Assembly: GCF_036885195.1 (NCBI RefSeq)
Contig: NZ_CP133656.1
Coordinates: 3,472,001 to 3,536,000 of the forward strand
Source: Pectobacterium cacticida
GTDB lineage: Bacteria > Pseudomonadota > Gammaproteobacteria > Enterobacterales > Enterobacteriaceae
Length of the DNA stretch: 64,000 bases
Direction: 5' to 3'
Every line of letters begins with the position of its first letter. The stretch's first letter is position 1. Positions 7,872-15,895 of this stretch are shown piece by piece. Below the pieces are notes generated by a model. That model had not been told where the DNA came from. It saw only the letters and a program-made list of their open reading frames with translations, and ran no database searches. The position numbers and the translations under genes are program-made.

Positions 7872-9137
7872 ATGAATGTATATTTAGCCGCACTTGGATC
7901 GGCTGGCGATGTCTACCCATTCATTTTAGTTGGCGATCACTTAGTAAAATCGGGTCATTGCGTTTACCTGTGCGCCAATCCCTTTTTTAAAGCGCTCGCG
8001 GAATCTCGGGGGATGAATTTTATTAGTATCGGCTCAGCACACGAATATCAGAAAACCATTACTTCGCCAGAACTGTGGCACAAAAGAACAGCGCTGGATA
8101 CCTTATGCCGCTATATGCTGACGCAGCAAGAAACGATGTATGACCAACTCGTAAGTAGAGTCGATGCCGCTGATATCATGGTCACCTCACTTTGGTCTTT
8201 TGCCGCTAAATCACTAGCAGAAGTAAAAAAATGCTGTGTCATCCCCATGCGCGTTGGCCCGTCGACTTTTCTATCACAGGATAAGCTGCCGCAACATGCC
8301 AAGCTCAGTTGGCTCAATTTGCTCCCCCGACCACTGCGCAAGTATCTTATCCGTGTGTATGAAAAACAGGTGCTAGACAGACGGCTCGCTGCTGGCGTTA
8401 ATGCTTTCCGGCAAAAAATAAACTTGCCGCCTATAACAAGAATTCTGACACATTGGACACATCATTCAGATGATGGTTTAGTTTGCCTGTTTCCAGATTG
8501 GTTTGCCCCTGTTCAAGCAGACTGGCCACATAACGCAACGTTAGTCGGATTTCCGCTTTTCAAAGCTTCTACACCGTCAGATAACCGCAATGTACCACCC
8601 GACTTCTTTGCGCAGGAGACGGTGCTGTTTTGCCCTGGCTGGGCGCTTCAACAAGACGAGAATCTGTTGCGGCGAATCATTAACGAAATACTTCGTTTAA
8701 GGAAACAGTGCCTACTAGTAGGCGTAGACCCAAATGCATTACCGCAACAAGATGGCGTACTGGTGCGAAAAGAGGTCGATCTGGATTACTGCCTGAATGC
8801 CTGCTGTGCGGCAATACATCACGGGGGAATTGGGACAGTATCGCTGTGCTTCTACCATGCCGTTCCACAGCTCATCTTCCCTAGTGCATTCGATCAATTC
8901 GACAATGCGCGTCGTGTTGAGCAATTAGGATGCGGAATTACGTTAACCAAGCGGTATTCGAAGGCGATTAACCAAGCGCTTGAGCGGGTTATAAACGAAG
9001 GCTGCATCCGTGAACGCTGCCGTTGGGCGCAGGAGAAATACGGCGAGAAAAATCATTGTATGGAAAGTATTCGCACCACACTGGAACAGGCTCATCATCA
9101 GCATCAATTGACAATAGACCCCATTGCCACGGCCTAA
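7872..9137 (+). CDS. rhlB: RhlB-like glycosyltransferase (GT1)
   Basis: Adds a sugar to the lipid made by RhlA. The 421 residues match P. aeruginosa RhlB at the start (LAALGSAGDVYPFI versus IAIGSAGDVFPFI), at LTHWTHHSDDGLVCLFPDWFA, GFPLF, the donor-binding AAIHHGGIGTVSL and PSAFDQFDNARR followed by LGCGITL. The Gly/Ser-rich TQGS segment of the Pseudomonas enzyme is replaced by CPGWAL. The sugar donor cannot be read from sequence. Enterobacterial relatives such as Pantoea ananatis make glucolipids rather than rhamnolipids, and no dTDP-rhamnose genes lie nearby, so glucose is plausible. AGGA precedes the ATG. A terminator stem follows at 9165-9190. Confidence 0.88.
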   Translation: MNVYLAALGSAGDVYPFILVGDHLVKSGHCVYLCANPFFKALAESRGMNFISIGSAHEYQKTITSPELWHKRTALDTLCRYMLTQQETMYDQLVSRVDAADIMVTSLWSFAAKSLAEVKKCCVIPMRVGPSTFLSQDKLPQHAKLSWLNLLPRPLRKYLIRVYEKQVLDRRLAAGVNAFRQKINLPPITRILTHWTHHSDDGLVCLFPDWFAPVQADWPHNATLVGFPLFKASTPSDNRNVPPDFFAQETVLFCPGWALQQDENLLRRIINEILRLRKQCLLVGVDPNALPQQDGVLVRKEVDLDYCLNACCAAIHHGGIGTVSLCFYHAVPQLIFPSAFDQFDNARRVEQLGCGITLTKRYSKAINQALERVINEGCIRERCRWAQEKYGEKNHCMESIRTTLEQAHHQHQLTIDPIATA

Positions 9138-9164
9138 TCATCACTATAAATTCATCGATATAAG

Positions 9165-9190
9165 TAAAGGGCCACTAAATCGGCCCTTTA
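9165..9190 (+). terminator. Terminator stem between convergent rhlB and ribB
   Basis: TAAAGGGCC / GGCCCTTTA forms a 9-bp stem with an 8-base loop between the two convergent stop codons. T-content after the stem is modest, so strength is uncertain. Confidence 0.6.
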
Positions 9191-9203
9191 TCATACTTCT
9201 ATA

Positions 9204-9857
9204 TCAGCTGGCTTTGCGCTCAACCGCTATACGGTAAGCCACCAGATCTTCAATCGTTAACACGGGCATGTCGTGTTGTTTGGCAAATGCGATGACTTCC
9301 GGCGCATGCGCCATAGAACCATCATCATTCGTCAGTTCACACAAAACACCAAATGGCTTCAGGCCTGCCAGCGTCATGAGATCCACCGTCGCTTCAGTAT
9401 GACCACCGCGCGTTAATACGCCGCCGGGTTGCGCGCGCAATGGGAACACATGGCCGGGATGATTGAGATCGCTTGGTTTTGCGTTATCCGCAATCGCAGC
9501 GCGAATAGTTGTCAGACGATCGGCTGCGGAAACCCCTGTCGTTACGCCTTTAGCCGCTTCAATCGTTACGGTAAACGCGGTTTGAAAATGGCTGGAATTA
9601 TTTTCCACCATCATCGGCAGAGCTAACTGTTGACGACGCTCTTCCGTCAGGCAGAGGCACACAATGCCGCTGCCATGACGAATCATCAGCGCCATTTGTT
9701 CAACGGTCATATTTTCAGCGGAAAAGATCATGTCACCTTCGTTCTCACGATCTTCATCGTCCAACACCAGCACCCCTCGCCCATGACGCAATGCATCAAG
9801 TGCGCGTTCTACGCGTGCGGTTGGATTGCCAAATTCAGAAAGTAATGTCTGATTCAT
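9204..9857 (-). CDS. ribB: RibB, 3,4-dihydroxy-2-butanone-4-phosphate synthase
   Basis: Makes the four-carbon unit of riboflavin from ribulose 5-phosphate. At 217 residues it is the standalone RibB of enterobacteria, not a RibBA fusion. Visible motifs are the acidic metal/substrate loop VLDDEDRENEGD, the region TTGVSAADRLTTI and HPGHVFPLRAQPGGVLTRGGHTE. The frame is open to 9872, but ATG 9857 gives the family start MNQTLLSEFG. GAGG lies 10 bases upstream. The leader carries an FMN riboswitch, so expression should fall when FMN is abundant. Confidence 0.97.
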   Translation of the reverse strand: MNQTLLSEFGNPTARVERALDALRHGRGVLVLDDEDRENEGDMIFSAENMTVEQMALMIRHGSGIVCLCLTEERRQQLALPMMVENNSSHFQTAFTVTIEAAKGVTTGVSAADRLTTIRAAIADNAKPSDLNHPGHVFPLRAQPGGVLTRGGHTEATVDLMTLAGLKPFGVLCELTNDDGSMAHAPEVIAFAKQHDMPVLTIEDLVAYRIAVERKAS

Positions 9858-9990
9858 GGTAAAAAACCTCAATGTAATTATCGATTACCAGAATCAGGGC
9901 GAGCTTGAGGAGTAACCGCGACTACGGATTGCATAGCCATGGTTAACAAAAATAACGCGAGCGAGCGTAAAGCCCGACAGATGCCGTTAC

Positions 9991-10180
9991 TCTCTCCCAT
10001 CCGGACTTTAACCGTCGGCCCCGGAATTACACCGGATCTGCTGACCCCACGTCGCGAAATCGATAATAAACAGCGAAAACATCACGTGAGCGCTCGCGGG
10101 CTTCCAATACGTAGAACCTTATTCATTCATACGTTCACTGGTTTACCGCCGGTGGGGAATCACACCCCGCCCTGAGAATA
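9991..10180 (-). ncRNA. FMN riboswitch (RFN element) of ribB
   Basis: Read on the minus strand, the leader shows the conserved RFN blocks in order: CTCAGGGCGGGGTG, CCCCACCGGCGGTAA, the GCCCGCGAGC stem, GGTCAGCAGATCCGGTG, CCGGGGCCGACGGTTAAAG and TCCGGATGGGAGAGAG at 9991-10006. A promoter begins just upstream (-10 TATAGT at 10190-10195). The aptamer ends about 135 bases before the ribB start, leaving 9858-9990 as the expression platform; I did not resolve its alternative pairings. Confidence 0.96.
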
Positions 10181-10189
10181 AGCAGGGTT

Positions 10190-10218
10190 ACTATAGCGCT
10201 AATACCTCATCAGGGCAA
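10190..10218 (-). promoter_or_regulatory. Sigma-70 promoter of ribB
   Basis: Minus-strand -35 TTGCCC (10213-10218) and -10 TATAGT (10190-10195) are separated by exactly 17 bases, placing the transcript start at about 10183, a few bases before the first conserved base of the FMN riboswitch. Confidence 0.75.
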
Positions 10219-10325
10219 TTGATCCGCCACGCGGAATCAGGCAAAACGTCAGTAGAAATACGGTAAAATTATGCTGAATTTGTACAAAGCAGATGTCGGA
10301 TTTCGTTCCTAGGCATTACACTTGC

Positions 10326-10337
10326 TCTTGCTATAAT
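10326..10337 (+). promoter_or_regulatory. Extended -10 promoter of ubiK
   Basis: TTGCTATAAT at 10328-10337 contains a perfect TATAAT preceded by TGC (extended -10). No good -35 is seen. It lies 33 bases before the ubiK start. Confidence 0.6.
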
Positions 10338-10370
10338 CATTAATTACATAACCTATATCAGGAAAGCGAC

Positions 10371-10652
10371 ATGATTGACCCAAAGAAGATTGAACAAATC
10401 GCCCGCCAAGTGCATGAATCAATGCCAAAAAGTATTCGGGAATTGGGTGATGATGTAGAAAAAAAAATCCGTCAGATCTTACAGGCTCAATTGACCCGAT
10501 TAGATGTGGTGAACCGTGAAGAATTCGATATTCAGACGCAGGTTCTGCTACGCACACGCGAGAAGATAGCTCGTCTGGAGCAACGACTGACCGAACTGGA
10601 GGCCAAATGGCCTACCGAGGAAAAGCCAATCGGTACGCCAGAAAACGACTAA
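10371..10652 (+). CDS. ubiK: UbiK, ubiquinone biosynthesis accessory factor (YqiC)
   Basis: Small (93-residue) coiled-coil protein that forms a complex with UbiJ and helps aerobic ubiquinone synthesis. The family pattern MIDPKKIEQIARQVHESMP at the start and a heptad-rich stretch (VLLRTREKIARLEQRLTELE, about 58-79) are clear. The acidic tail is short. It lies next to ribB (divergent), as yqiC does in E. coli. A short GC-rich hairpin (10664-10686) follows and probably ends transcription. Confidence 0.94.
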   Translation: MIDPKKIEQIARQVHESMPKSIRELGDDVEKKIRQILQAQLTRLDVVNREEFDIQTQVLLRTREKIARLEQRLTELEAKWPTEEKPIGTPEND

Positions 10653-10663
10653 TCCCCACCATA

Positions 10664-10686
10664 AGACGCCCTGCTCAGGGCGTTTA
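10664..10686 (+). terminator. Terminator after ubiK
   Basis: ACGCCCTG-CT-CAGGGCGT followed by TTTA. It lies between convergent ubiK and the yjeH pseudogene and may act on both. Confidence 0.65.
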
Positions 10687-10716
10687 CCGATTCGCACCGC
10701 ATTCGGCATAAACACT

Positions 10717-11970
10717 TCAGCGAGAAGCTAACTCAACCTGTTTACGCGGTAGAAACAGCCACAGCACGCCCAGCATAATGAGCGCATAAAGCGATTTCCA
10801 ACCTATCATCAGCAACAGTGCGCAGCAAAGCATACCACCAATGGCTGCCATCACCCTCGCTCGCCCTGTCAGCAAACGCCATCCCGCCAGCATACATAGT
10901 AGGTAAATTAGTACGAAGATACCGTTGGCATAAACTATCAGCATATCCAGCGGCAGGCCGAGCCAGTAAATCAACAGACAGCACACCAGACAACAAAGCA
11001 CCACCATCGACAGGGCGTTCACTGGCGTTTGTCCTGTAGACAACGTTGCGAGCGTACTGCCTTTCGGCGCCTGTGACCACACTAAACGAGCAAAACCCTG
11101 CGTGTAGATATTCACGCTGGCAAAACAGGCCAAATACCCAACAATACAGGCGATCCACAGCGCATGTTTGCCAAACAGTTGCACAACGATACCCGGCAGA
11201 GACGCCGTTGCCGCCATCCCCTCACCATAGGCGGCAAAATGCAATACCGCCACCGTACATCCCCAATAAACCGCTCCGGCAACCAGCATGCCGATGAGTA
11301 AAGCCCGAGGAAAATCCCGCTCCGGTTCGCGGAATTCCGTCGCCATATGAGCAAAAGCTTCCAGGCCGACAAAACACCAGAACATAACGGATAGGGCGCT
11401 AAAAGTATTAGACTAGGATAATTCACTCATCGACGGCCAGGGGATATGCGCGGGTGTAATATCGCCCTGCCACCAGATAGCCACGACTAGGCCCACGACC
11501 AACATTGCGATGACGATCTGAATATTGGCGCTAGATCCGGCGCTGCGCAGGCCCAGTAGCCAAATACCACACAGCGTTAATAGCTGTACGCAGAGTAAAC
11601 CCAGGTTGCTCCAGCCAAACGCCGCCTGCCAGAACCCAGCGGCAATCTGCAAAGCGGCAGGCAGGCCGAGAGGAATAACGGAAAGGAACAGCCAACTCGT
11701 TACGCGCGCCATGCGCGGCCCAAAGGCGAGGTTAACAAAATGGGCAGCGCCGCCTGCATGGGGAAAATGTTGCCCTAACGCAGCAAAGCCAATGGCAATA
11801 GGGAAAACAAACAGAATTAAGATCGGCCACGCCCACAGACTATCCTGCTGTGCCAGCTGAGCGACCAATGCGGGGACGGCAAACACGCCAGTACCCAGTA
11901 AAGAAGTAGAAAGCAGCCCTACTCCCTGAATCAGACCTAGATCTTGTTTTAATTTTTTTTCATCGCTCAC
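10717..11970 (-). pseudogene. yjeH: YjeH-type amino-acid exporter interrupted by an in-frame amber codon
   Basis: Two minus-strand frames (11970-11413 and 11385-10717) are the two parts of one APC-family permease like E. coli YjeH, which exports methionine and branched-chain amino acids. The N-terminal part (GLLSTSLLGTGVFAVPAL...) ends in TAG at 11413-11415 after the residues SMSELS. The same frame then continues without a shift through NTFSALSVMFWCFVGLEAFAH to the normal C-terminus. Total length (417 codons) matches the intact family (about 418 residues), so nothing else seems lost. Without suppression of the amber codon only a 185-residue fragment would form. The downstream half might be reinitiated at 11385, but no ribosome-binding site is obvious. 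Confidence 0.88.
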
Positions 11971-12016
11971 TGCATTCGCCTTGCTATTTTTCTACCCCTA
12001 CGCCAGAAAGAAAAAT

Positions 12017-12045
12017 AAAAAAAGCCTCCATGAACTCACGGAGGC
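12017..12045 (-). terminator. Terminator of zipA
   Basis: On the minus strand GCCTCC-GTGAGTTCAT-GGAGGC is followed by seven T residues. It lies 55 bases past the zipA stop, so zipA transcription probably ends here. Confidence 0.88.
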
Positions 12046-12099
12046 CCCTCATTCGCTTTCTGAACTCACATACCTGGCATCAAAAAAGACACCGCTCTA

Positions 12100-13017
12100 T
12101 CAGGCATTCGCTTTCAACACATCCCGAATGCGAGCCTTGTAGGATTCAACTTTCTGCGGCGTCAACATGCGGCGCTCATCATCCTGCACTACACCACCGA
12201 CATCATCAGCGATACGCTGTGCAGACTGTAACATCAGTTTAAAATTCTGACTGGCGTCGCCATAAGACGGCACCATCATGAAAATGGACACACCCGGCGT
12301 GGTAAATTCGGCCATTTCATCCACATTAAACGAGCCTGGTTTCACCATATTTGCCAGACTGAACAGCACCGGCCCACCACCAGCGGGGTTCACGTGACGA
12401 TGGAAAATGCTCATTTCTCCAAACTGGAAGCCCGCCTGAAGCAAGCTTTGCAACAGCAGTTCACCACCTATGACGCTCCCCTGGTGCGCCACAACATGCA
12501 GCACTAAAACCGCTTCTTTCGCAGCGGAGGACTCGTCGGGCTGTTGGGAAACGGACGACGACACATCCTGTTCAGGTGGCCTACGTGGCGTGTCTGTATT
12601 ATTCACCTCTGAGATGGAATCATCATCGGAGGCGAGGACACGCGGCGGCGTATCATCCACTGGCGTCGATTCATCAAGTAAAGGATCGTAAGAAGAAACA
12701 GGGGACACATCAGCAAACGGTGATTTCGCCTCTGCCCCCGCATCTTCACGTTCCGAGGCATGGTCAAAAGCAGTATTGCCAAGCGGGGGATCGCTCTGCT
12801 GCGCACGCGCGCCCTTAACGCGGACTTCGCCAACACCGTCATCCAACGCCTCAAACGGCGTTTCATCACGAACTTTCTTAGCGCGTTTCAGTTTAGGCGG
12901 GGGGTCACGAAAAAGGGACGAGCGCTCTTTGCGGCTAGTCCACAAGCCGTGCAGTAGAAGCGCTATTATCGCGATCGCGCCAACGACGATTAATATCAGA
13001 CGCAAGTCCTGCATCAT
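12100..13017 (-). CDS. zipA: ZipA, cell division protein
   Basis: Inner-membrane anchor that tethers FtsZ to the membrane at the septum. The 305 residues have the N-terminal transmembrane helix MMQDLRLILIVVGAIAIIAL, the basic segment WTSRKERSSLFRD, a long acidic and Pro-rich unstructured linker (about 45-165, where most family divergence lies) and the C-terminal FtsZ-binding domain beginning VLVLHVVAHQGSVIGGELL. It is divergent from cysZ, as in E. coli. DNA ligase ligA, which follows zipA in E. coli, is not here; a terminator and the yjeH pseudogene come next. Confidence 0.97.
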   Translation of the reverse strand: MMQDLRLILIVVGAIAIIALLLHGLWTSRKERSSLFRDPPPKLKRAKKVRDETPFEALDDGVGEVRVKGARAQQSDPPLGNTAFDHASEREDAGAEAKSPFADVSPVSSYDPLLDESTPVDDTPPRVLASDDDSISEVNNTDTPRRPPEQDVSSSVSQQPDESSAAKEAVLVLHVVAHQGSVIGGELLLQSLLQAGFQFGEMSIFHRHVNPAGGGPVLFSLANMVKPGSFNVDEMAEFTTPGVSIFMMVPSYGDASQNFKLMLQSAQRIADDVGGVVQDDERRMLTPQKVESYKARIRDVLKANA

Positions 13018-13220
13018 TGCAATCCCAATTGTTCCAACAATACATTGCCACTACGGCAAATACTTATACCACTAACTCTATTTGCCTGAGTACACAAGTG
13101 CAAGTCTGCACGGTACTTTATGACAATAAAGATAGATATAACGCACTTTTTTGCTGTTTTTTCATTCAAATGTAGTCTGGTCAGCATAAGATCATCCCGA
13201 TATGATGCCCTGACAACTAC

Positions 13221-14033
13221 ATGAATGGGTCTATTGCCACTATGTCTTTCGCAAAACCGTCTCTCAGCAACACCACAGACCAGGTTCGCAGCGGCGTACA
13301 CTATTTTTTTGCCGGATGGCGTTTAATCTCACGACCGGGTATTCGGCGCTTCGTTATTCTCCCCTTACTCATGAATATCATACTAATGGGAGGCGCTTTT
13401 TGGTGGCTGTTCCATCAATTAAGCGACTGGATCCCCCAGATCATGAGCTATATTCCGAGTTGGCTGCAATGGCTCAGCTATCTCGTTTGGCCGCTTGCTG
13501 TACTCTCTATCTTGCTGGTATTTAGCTACCTATTCAGCACTATCGCTAATATCATTGCCGCGCCCTTTAACGGTTTGCTGGCGGAACAGCTAGAAGCCAT
13601 ATTAACCGGCCAAACGTTGTCGGATAGCGGCATACTTGGCATCGCCAAAGATATCCCGCGGGTAATGAAACGTGAGATTCAGAAACTGGCATACTACCTG
13701 CCCCGCGCGTTGGTATTATTGATCCTCTATTTTATTCCCGGCATTGGGCAAACCGTCGCGCCAATTCTATGGTTCCTATTCGGCGCCTGGATGATGGCGA
13801 TTCAATATTGCGATTATCCTTTTGATAATCACAAAGTAGACTTTCCAACCATGCGGCGGGCATTACGTCGCCATAGCATCGCGAATATGCAATTTGGCGC
13901 GCTGGTCAGTCTATTCACGCTAGTGCCACTGTTAAACTTGGTTATTATGCCGGTTGCGGTATGCGGCGCAACCCAACTGTGGGTAGACCGTTATCGTGAT
14001 CTGTCCACCACACTACCGAAAAAAACGCCATAA
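13221..14033 (+). CDS. cysZ: CysZ, sulfate permease
   Basis: Inner-membrane protein feeding sulfate to cysteine synthesis. The product (270 residues from ATG 13221, or 263 from ATG 13242) has about four hydrophobic segments, with family landmarks PGIRRFVILPLLMNIILMGG, STIANIIAAPFNGLLAEQLE, IPGIGQTVAPILWFLFGAWM and YCDYPFDNHKV. Neither start has a strong ribosome-binding site. The second (MSFAKPSLSN) gives a length nearer to E. coli CysZ (253), so the true start is uncertain. It lies upstream of cysK in the conserved cysZ-cysK-ptsHI-crr order. Confidence 0.94.
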   Translation: MNGSIATMSFAKPSLSNTTDQVRSGVHYFFAGWRLISRPGIRRFVILPLLMNIILMGGAFWWLFHQLSDWIPQIMSYIPSWLQWLSYLVWPLAVLSILLVFSYLFSTIANIIAAPFNGLLAEQLEAILTGQTLSDSGILGIAKDIPRVMKREIQKLAYYLPRALVLLILYFIPGIGQTVAPILWFLFGAWMMAIQYCDYPFDNHKVDFPTMRRALRRHSIANMQFGALVSLFTLVPLLNLVIMPVAVCGATQLWVDRYRDLSTTLPKKTP

Positions 14034-14194
14034 CTGGTGATAAGCCGTTGTTTTACAGCGCCGTGCTTTGTATATGTAATGAAAAGATATTTCTTAAGAA
14101 CATAACGATATAGCAATTCTTTACTTCACGGACAGGTGTGAACGAGTATTCTCTCTACGTTGGCAAAAATTTCATACAGTTATAAGGACAGGCT

Positions 14195-15163
14195 ATGAGC
14201 AAGATCTACGAAGACAATTCTTTCACAATCGGCCATACGCCGCTGGTTCGCCTAAACCGTATCGGTAATGGACGCATTCTGGCTAAAGTGGAATCCCGCA
14301 ATCCCAGTTTCAGCGTCAAATGCCGTATCGGCTCTAACCTAATTTGGGATGCGGAAAAACGTGGCGTCCTCAAACCGGGCATCGAACTGGTTGAACCCAC
14401 CAGCGGAAACACGGGGATCGCACTGGCATACGTTGCGGCGGCGCGCGGCTATAAGCTCACACTGACCATGCCGGAAACAATGAGTATTGAGCGTCGTAAA
14501 TTGCTGAAAGCACTCGGCGCCAATCTGGTGTTAACCGAAGGCGCGAAAGGCATGAAGGGCGCGATTGCTAAAGCAGAAGAAATTGTCGCTAGTGACCCGA
14601 GCCGATATCTGTTGTTGCAGCAGTTCAGCAACCCTGCAAACCCAGAGATCCATGAAAAGACCACCGGGCCTGAAATCTGGGAAGATACCGACGGTCAGGT
14701 TGACGTCTTTATCTCAGGTGTGGGCACTGGCGGTACGTTAACTGGCGTTAGCCGCTACATCAAGAACACCAAAGGCAAAGCAATCATCAGTGTGGCGGTT
14801 GAACCAGCCGATTCGCCGGTCATCTCTCAGGCGCTAGCAGGCGAAGAATTAAAACCGGGCCCGCACAAAATTCAGGGTATTGGTGCCGGTTTCATCCCAG
14901 ATAACCTGGACCTGAAATTAGTCGATCGCGTAGAGAAAGTGACGAATGAAGAGGCCATCAGCACCGCGCGTCGCTTGATGGAAGAAGAGGGCATTTTAGC
15001 AGGGATTTCTTCCGGGGCCGCCGTTGCCGCCGCGCTGAATTTGCTTAAAGAGAAGGAATTTGAGGATAAAACAATCGTCGTTATTCTGCCTTCTTCCGGT
15101 GAACGCTACCTGAGCACGGCATTGTTTGCGGACCTCTTTACCGAGCAAGAACTGCAACAATAG
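14195..15163 (+). CDS. cysK: CysK, cysteine synthase A (O-acetylserine sulfhydrylase A)
   Basis: PLP enzyme making cysteine from O-acetylserine and sulfide. The 322 residues show the PLP lysine in SVKCRIGSNLIWDAEKRG (about K42), the substrate loop EPTSGNTGIALAY, the phosphate-binding GVGTGGTLTGVSRY and the C-terminal ILPSSGERYLSTALFADLF. AAGGACAGGCT precedes the ATG. A 160-base gap from cysZ leaves room for its own promoter, expected to be CysB-controlled, though no CysB site was identified. A strong terminator follows. Confidence 0.98.
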   Translation: MSKIYEDNSFTIGHTPLVRLNRIGNGRILAKVESRNPSFSVKCRIGSNLIWDAEKRGVLKPGIELVEPTSGNTGIALAYVAAARGYKLTLTMPETMSIERRKLLKALGANLVLTEGAKGMKGAIAKAEEIVASDPSRYLLLQQFSNPANPEIHEKTTGPEIWEDTDGQVDVFISGVGTGGTLTGVSRYIKNTKGKAIISVAVEPADSPVISQALAGEELKPGPHKIQGIGAGFIPDNLDLKLVDRVEKVTNEEAISTARRLMEEEGILAGISSGAAVAAALNLLKEKEFEDKTIVVILPSSGERYLSTALFADLFTEQELQQ

Positions 15164-15202
15164 TAGCCCGGTTTTACCCGCTCAATAAGTAAATGACATG
15201 TT

Positions 15203-15231
15203 AAAAAAGCACCTATTTTGGTGCTTTTTTG
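15203..15231. terminator. Terminator after cysK
   Basis: A-rich/T-rich flanked stem AAAAAAGCACC / GGTGCTTTTTT with loop TATTTT, 40 bases past the cysK stop. It is symmetric, so could work in either direction, and it separates cysK from the pts operon. Confidence 0.92.
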
Positions 15232-15300
15232 TGGCATACATCAAACTTTTCACCACATAAATATTGCTTTTCTACATCAGGTTTAGTATTTAACCGGTCA

Positions 15301-15329
15301 ATTATTTTGATGCGTGAAATTAATCACCG
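15301..15329 (+). promoter_or_regulatory. CRP site and possible Mlc/NagC-like operator upstream of ptsH
   Basis: GTGA-AATTAA-TCAC (15314-15327) is a perfect CRP core. It overlaps an imperfect 10-base inverted repeat, ATTATTTTGA (15301-15310) and TGAAATTAAT (15315-15324; 8 of 10 complementary). This resembles Mlc/NagC operators, and Mlc and CRP both control ptsHI in E. coli. The Mlc part is an inference from shape only. The 360-base gap 15232-15591 otherwise holds the leader hairpin at 15522-15551. Confidence 0.6.
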
Positions 15330-15521
15330 ACCAGCATCACACCTCGCGGATTGTTTATTCCCTGCGCATAATGGCAACATTGCCGTTTTGCGATCGCGGT
15401 TAAAATAATCGGTGCGGAATCCGTAATGTTTGGTGGTATTTTATCCAGGAAATTCGTTTGACGGTTTTTCTGTCGCATCGCGGCCCGCTCCTGTACATAC
15501 CTCAGGCGCTAACCAAACAGG

Positions 15522-15551
15522 CTAAAGTTCAGCGGATCGGCTAAACTTTAG
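15522..15551 (+). repeat. Inverted repeat in the ptsH leader
   Basis: CTAAAGTT (15522-15529) and AACTTTAG (15544-15551) can pair around a 14-base loop, ending 40 bases before the ptsH start. The arms are also nested in two GGCTAAA direct repeats. Function unknown; it may be a transcript hairpin or an operator. Confidence 0.5.
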
Positions 15552-15591
15552 TTCCACAACATCAATCTAAACCATAAGTTGGGGAAAAAGC

Positions 15592-15849
15592 ATGTTCCAG
15601 CAAGAAGTGACAATCACCGCACCGAATGGCCTGCACACTCGTCCCGCTGCTCAGTTCGTCAAAGAAGCCAAAAGTTTCGCCTCAGAAATCACCGTAACGT
15701 CCAACGGTAAGAGCGCCAGCGCCAAAAGCCTGTTCAAATTGCAAACGCTGGGCCTGACACAGGGAACGGTCGTCACTATCGCAGCAGAAGGCGAAGACGA
15801 ACAAAAGGCGGTTGAACATTTGGTTAAACTGATGGCCGAGCTCGAATAA
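15592..15849 (+). CDS. ptsH: HPr, phosphocarrier of the sugar PTS
   Basis: 85-residue general PTS phosphocarrier, passing phosphate from enzyme I to sugar-specific EIIA domains. The phosphorylated His15 (NGLHTRPAAQFVKEA) and the Ser46 region (SAKSLFKLQTLGL) are intact. It starts the ptsH-ptsI-crr operon, with ptsI 46 bases downstream. It will serve both PTS permeases encoded in this window (about 39.3 and 50.5 kb). Confidence 0.98.
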   Translation: MFQQEVTITAPNGLHTRPAAQFVKEAKSFASEITVTSNGKSASAKSLFKLQTLGLTQGTVVTIAAEGEDEQKAVEHLVKLMAELE

Positions 15850-15895
15850 TAAACGGGTCTTTTTAGCGAACATCAGAATCGAGTAAGGTAGGGTT

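Noticed and set aside
11385..11415. Amber codon in yjeH as a possible pyrrolysine site
   Set aside because: No pyl genes or PYLIS-like context are visible and the family does not use pyrrolysine; an ordinary nonsense mutation is simpler.
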